Positions 60,493 to 64,000 of a stretch of DNA of 64,000 nt are shown piece by piece. The DNA lies in assembly GCA_033063855.1 (NCBI GenBank), contig CP093829.1:6520243-6584242 (forward strand). The letters are read 5' to 3'. Numbering within the stretch: position 1 is the stretch's first letter; every line of letters starts with the position of its first letter. Under the pieces are notes generated by a model that was not told where the DNA came from, searched no databases, and saw only the letters and a list, made by a program, of their open reading frames with translations. Both the position numbers and the translations under genes were made by a program. The DNA is from Smittia aterrima. Its lineage: Eukaryota; Arthropoda; Insecta; Diptera; Chironomidae.

Positions 60493-62095
60493 GGCGGCAA
60501 AGCGATTATTCACGCGTAAAATCATTATAAATTTAGCAGTTAGACTTAAATTAAAAAATTTCTGTAATTAAGAGCTCGTAGTACTATTTTAAAATAAAAA
60601 AATAAATTCATTCGTCTGAGACATCAGAGCTAGGTGGAAAAAAATTGAGAAAAAAAATCTGAACTTACATAGAAACACTTTCTGTCAACAAAAAGTAATT
60701 GAATAAAATAATCTCAAAACATTTACAATTTTTATTTTATCGAAAGATAAAAATCTTTATTCTCAGTGATTCAATCAAAATTTGTAAAATGCGTAAGCGG
60801 ATGATGAAGTTTATTGTTCAATTAGTCAGCTCCATGAATCTCTGTCTCGATGTGTGTTGTTGAAGTGTTTCGTCACACGTTCCTTAATCTATCGAAGATT
60901 GATTGAATTAACTTGGAAATACATTGATAAGGAAAATTGATTAATTATAAAGCAATTTCAGTTATAATTGTTTTGATCGCTGATTTAACTCTCGTTGAAT
61001 GATCGAAACATCAATCAAATAATATTTTAAGAGTTAAATCCTTTGACTGCAAGTAATCTTTTGAAATTCCAAATTTTTCGAGATTAGAGAAAGGTTTAGT
61101 GTTGAAAACCAATTTTAATTTCAAGTTGGATTTAGTGTTTGGGTCAGAAGTTGATTTAAATATCAAGTAAGGGAAATCGTGATGGAGAAATCATGCTCAT
61201 GCACAACCCTCTCACTCGTATAAAAGATAATTAAATTTCTTCCTCCATTTAAGCTTTCTCTATGAAATTTTATACAATTTCGAGTTTTGATTTTTCGATG
61301 TTATGCTCCTGAACGAATAACGAAATTGACGAGTAATTGAGTTACTTTATTTTCAATGATTTCCATACCGAGACTGATGAAGAAAAAAATGTCTCTCCTG
61401 CATCAGTTTTAGTTTGACAATCTTCGAATAAATATTTCTCTTGAGTAAATGCTTGGATGGAAATTATTTCATTCAATAAGCGAAAGATATTTTTTGATGA
61501 TTTGTCGTATGATCCAATTTAGTGAGAGTTGAAATAATATCAAATTTGTTTTGACTAAAATGTTCTTTATCAACGACATTGAAGTAATAATTGTCAATTT
61601 ATTTAAAAACAATTTTACGAGAGGAAAAAATTTCTTACTTTTTAGTTTGGTTTGTTGCTATCTTCCAGATTTTGTCGTTGCGCGATATTAATTTTAAATT
61701 CGCTCCTCTCCGATGTTAAGATGAATCCTTGAGTTGTCTTTACAATCATTGTATGCAGGTTTCGTCGACAACGAACTTCTTTTAATTTAAAAGTACGCTA
61801 ACCGCGAAACCCGATCCAACGATGCTGTTTAGGATGTGAATTCGAGGACAGACAAAAGTATCCTCGTGAAAATCGTTTTCTCTCTGCTTCAGCGTCATTC
61901 AAATGTTCGACCTCATGCTGCGATACTTGGATAAGAGATAAAGTAAAACATTTTATGTTGCTCGATGCTTTGCAAGAGAAATTACCGTCGTCGGATATAA
62001 AAAAAATGAACTAATCTGTCTTTAGAAAATATTATATCTTCCCTTTGCGATAAATATGAAAATTATCTTTTGTGCGACGAGGAGGAGAAGGCAAA
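60493..62095. other. Suv4-20 3' UTR and intergenic sequence up to the gap
   Basis: AATAAA signals occur near 60593-60605. The rest is A/T-rich with no exon that I can support. It does not resemble the sequence after the gap. Confidence 0.5.
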
Positions 62096-62195
62096 NNNNN
62101 NNNNNNNNNNNNNNNNNNNNNNNNNNNNNNNNNNNNNNNNNNNNNNNNNNNNNNNNNNNNNNNNNNNNNNNNNNNNNNNNNNNNNNNNNNNNNNN
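62096..62195. other. Assembly gap of exactly 100 N
   Basis: One hundred consecutive N, the usual placeholder for a scaffold join of unknown size. Order and distance across it are therefore not established by the sequence. Confidence 0.99.
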
Positions 62196-62479
62196 CGCGA
62201 GCCGGGTCCATTGCCATTGTCTTCTGTCGGTTTTCTTTTTCTTTTTCGCTCTGACTGCTGGCGTGGTAGCTTCTCTGGTGTATTGTTTATTATTGCTTGC
62301 GTAACTACATCTCGCTCAATCTCCTTATCACTATGCGAAGAGCCGGTACTCATGTTCGAGTCCTGATTATTTTGCGCAGTTGATGCTGCTGTTGACGTAA
62401 TCACTGAATGGTTAGGATTTTGATTCACTTGTACTAGTGTTGTTTGAGGTGCCATTTGCAGCTGAGTAGTGGCAGACAT
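62196..62479 (-). pseudogene. tlk: Duplicate 5' coding part of tlk, truncated at the gap
   Basis: Encodes the first 94 residues of the large tlk exon (MSATTQLQMAPQ onward to NGNGPGS), identical to the intact gene, and is cut by the N run inside the exon. No kinase exons are present. It is either a false duplicate from an uncollapsed haplotype or the start of a real tandem copy. Confidence 0.7.
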
Positions 62480-62564
62480 CTAAAAAAGAAAAAAAATTAC
62501 AAAATAAATTTTTGATTCTTGAAACTCTTTCACTTTTTGCTCTTTGGTATCTCAGCTCATAATT

Positions 62565-62870
62565 ACATGCATCCCAAAATGGATTATTCGCAAAGTTTTC
62601 GCAACAAAAGAAGCGACTCGAGAGAATGTGAAGAAGAATGTTCGATTGGAAGTGAACGTATAGAGAAAATTTACGAATTTTATAAAAACAATATGGAGGA
62701 CAGTTTCAGAGATGTGCCCCAAAAAAAAATTATTTCAGCAATTATCAAATCTCTCGCTCCCTACTGCTCCAACTTAAACGAACGATCTCGATTAGCCATT
62801 TCACATGATTTCCGATTAAACACACTCAATCCAAGATGGCGATTGATGTGTAAAATTTGTAATTATTCAT
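62565..62870 (+). CDS. Second copy of the nested 101-aa ORF
   Basis: Same translation as 54331-54636 with no change in 101 residues. Its status depends on whether the duplicated block is real. Confidence 0.3.
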
Positions 62871-64000
62871 AAGAAGCAACATTTCCGAAGCAAGAAAAGA
62901 AAAAATAAAAATGTGTACCACTCTTACACTCATTTCGAAAACTTTATGTTGTTTTAATTCATTTTTTCTCTCCAAAATGAACTTTTTCATTTATCCTATT
63001 ACATTATAACTAATATTAATCGGCTGATGTCCAAGTTTAGTATCAACTCGACTCGATTTATTGTAGTTTTCGATGAGAAACTATGGAAAAATAATAGCAA
63101 GGAACCAATGCAAAAGTATGAACGGAGCAGCACTTTTTTTATTCTCTCACAATGCGATTAAGCTCTCTGCTGTAGTTTAATAGAAAATATAACTAGATTT
63201 CATTCATTTTTCTCGGTGTTCACTTTTAAGAGAATATTGAAAGAAGACTAATACAACTTTTTCTTGAAAAGGCTTTTGTATTGCTGCGTATCAAACAGAC
63301 ATGCCCAACACTCGTAGACGAGACTTCCTTCATACACTCGAACACTTTTCTCTCATTTCTCGTACGGGAAGAGATGTTTGTCGGTATGACTTTGATAAGC
63401 AAATACACTTTCGCGGAGAGGAGAAAAAAAAACGGTTGTTGTATGAAACGGAATCCGAAACGATTTGCTGTTTACACTTATAAATAGATTTGAAAGTGTT
63501 TTCATGTGAAAAGTTGTCTCAGTTACGTAAAATTACAAACACTAAGGCACTGCCACGTGGGTTATTCGTTTGTGACCGCGCAATCATTTTGATTTTTCGC
63601 ACTTTATCACACAATCTACAAATTAATCAATGACGTCACGGAAAATAAATATTTAATCAGATGATATCGAAAAATGTTTTTTTTTTGTTCATCTTGCCTT
63701 TTCTCTTTTCGATGAGTTTAAGTCTCGTGAACTTAAACTTGTTTTCATTGTCAAGGATCATCTTTTGTTTCTCCACACCTCGAAGTCATTCATTTCACAA
63801 AACAACAAAGCAAAGTCGTTTCGGTAATCGTCAAAATATTTTCTTTAAAGTTTAAACGTAATATTCAATCATCGAGTTTTGCGATTACACATAAGAATAG
63901 CTGCCAGACATTTATTTAACGTACTTCAGATTACCCGTGAGAGAGAGAGACAGACGTACGCAGTCACTACGACAATAGTGATCGTTGTAGATATTTATCA

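Larger units (their letters stand above)
62196..64000. repeat. Second copy of 53960-55761 (about 1.8 kb, over 99% identical)
   Basis: The segment matches 53960-55761 in the same orientation, offset 8,236 at its start. Only about ten differences were seen: an A/G change near 62521, two single-base losses near 62900, a cluster of changes near 63410-63440 that includes an extended A run, and a C/T change near 63831. It runs to the window end. Confidence 0.95.

Noticed and set aside
1..64000. CRISPR arrays, bacterial-type operons, transposases or retroelement genes
   Set aside because: No regularly spaced repeats, no reverse transcriptase, integrase or transposase motifs and no long terminal repeats were seen; all recognised genes are ordinary insect nuclear genes.

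Overview
The window is an AT-rich eukaryotic nuclear sequence with many short (about 50-90 nt) GT-AG introns. It reads as insect DNA and most likely dipteran. Lar, aop/yan, tousled-like kinase and Suv4-20 align almost residue for residue with the Drosophila proteins as I recall them, and takeout/JHBP-type genes are an insect family. A small-genome nematoceran is plausible, but I cannot name the species. Exon models were made by hand from splice signals, reading frame and remembered homologues. No alignment was run.

Layout. 1-2.3 kb: two tandem takeout/JHBP genes on +, the first being only a last exon. 2.8-4.7 kb: a CRAL-TRIO lipid-transfer gene (+) with a probable 12-nt microexon. 8.6-9.4 kb: a secreted Ala/Gln-rich coiled-coil protein (-). 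9.4-17.6 kb: a long gene-poor region leading into aop/yan (17.6-19.7 kb, +), an ETS repressor. 20.6-23.5 kb: a tight cluster of NTHL1 (-), an RPS19BP1/AROS homologue (+) and a sphingomyelin-synthase-family enzyme (-). 27.9-41.1 kb: the receptor tyrosine phosphatase Lar (+), 19 coding exons, 2,026 aa. 43.5-45.1 kb: an SBK-family kinase (+). 45.2-50.1 kb: an unconventional myosin, best candidate Dachs (-). 51.3-56.4 kb: tousled-like kinase (-) with a small unrecognised ORF on the other strand of its first coding intron. 58.3-60.5 kb: Suv4-20 histone methyltransferase (+). 62.1 kb: a 100-N assembly gap, followed by a near-identical second copy of about 1.8 kb from the 5' part of tlk.

The genes do not form one pathway. 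Local links are arrangements: NTHL1 and AROS are divergent from a 161-bp shared promoter; AROS and the SMS gene end 48 bp apart with probably overlapping 3' ends; the SBK kinase and the myosin end tail to tail; tlk and Suv4-20, both chromatin regulators, diverge from a 1.9-kb interval. No CRISPR array, tRNA, rRNA or intact transposon was recognised.

The points most worth checking are two frame-preserving, stop-free introns in Lar Ig2 (one at the site of the vertebrate meA mini-exon), the duplicated block at the gap, the nested tlk ORF, a pair of interleaved inverted repeats upstream of aop, the degenerate myosin motor, and a sphingomyelin synthase without a SAM domain.
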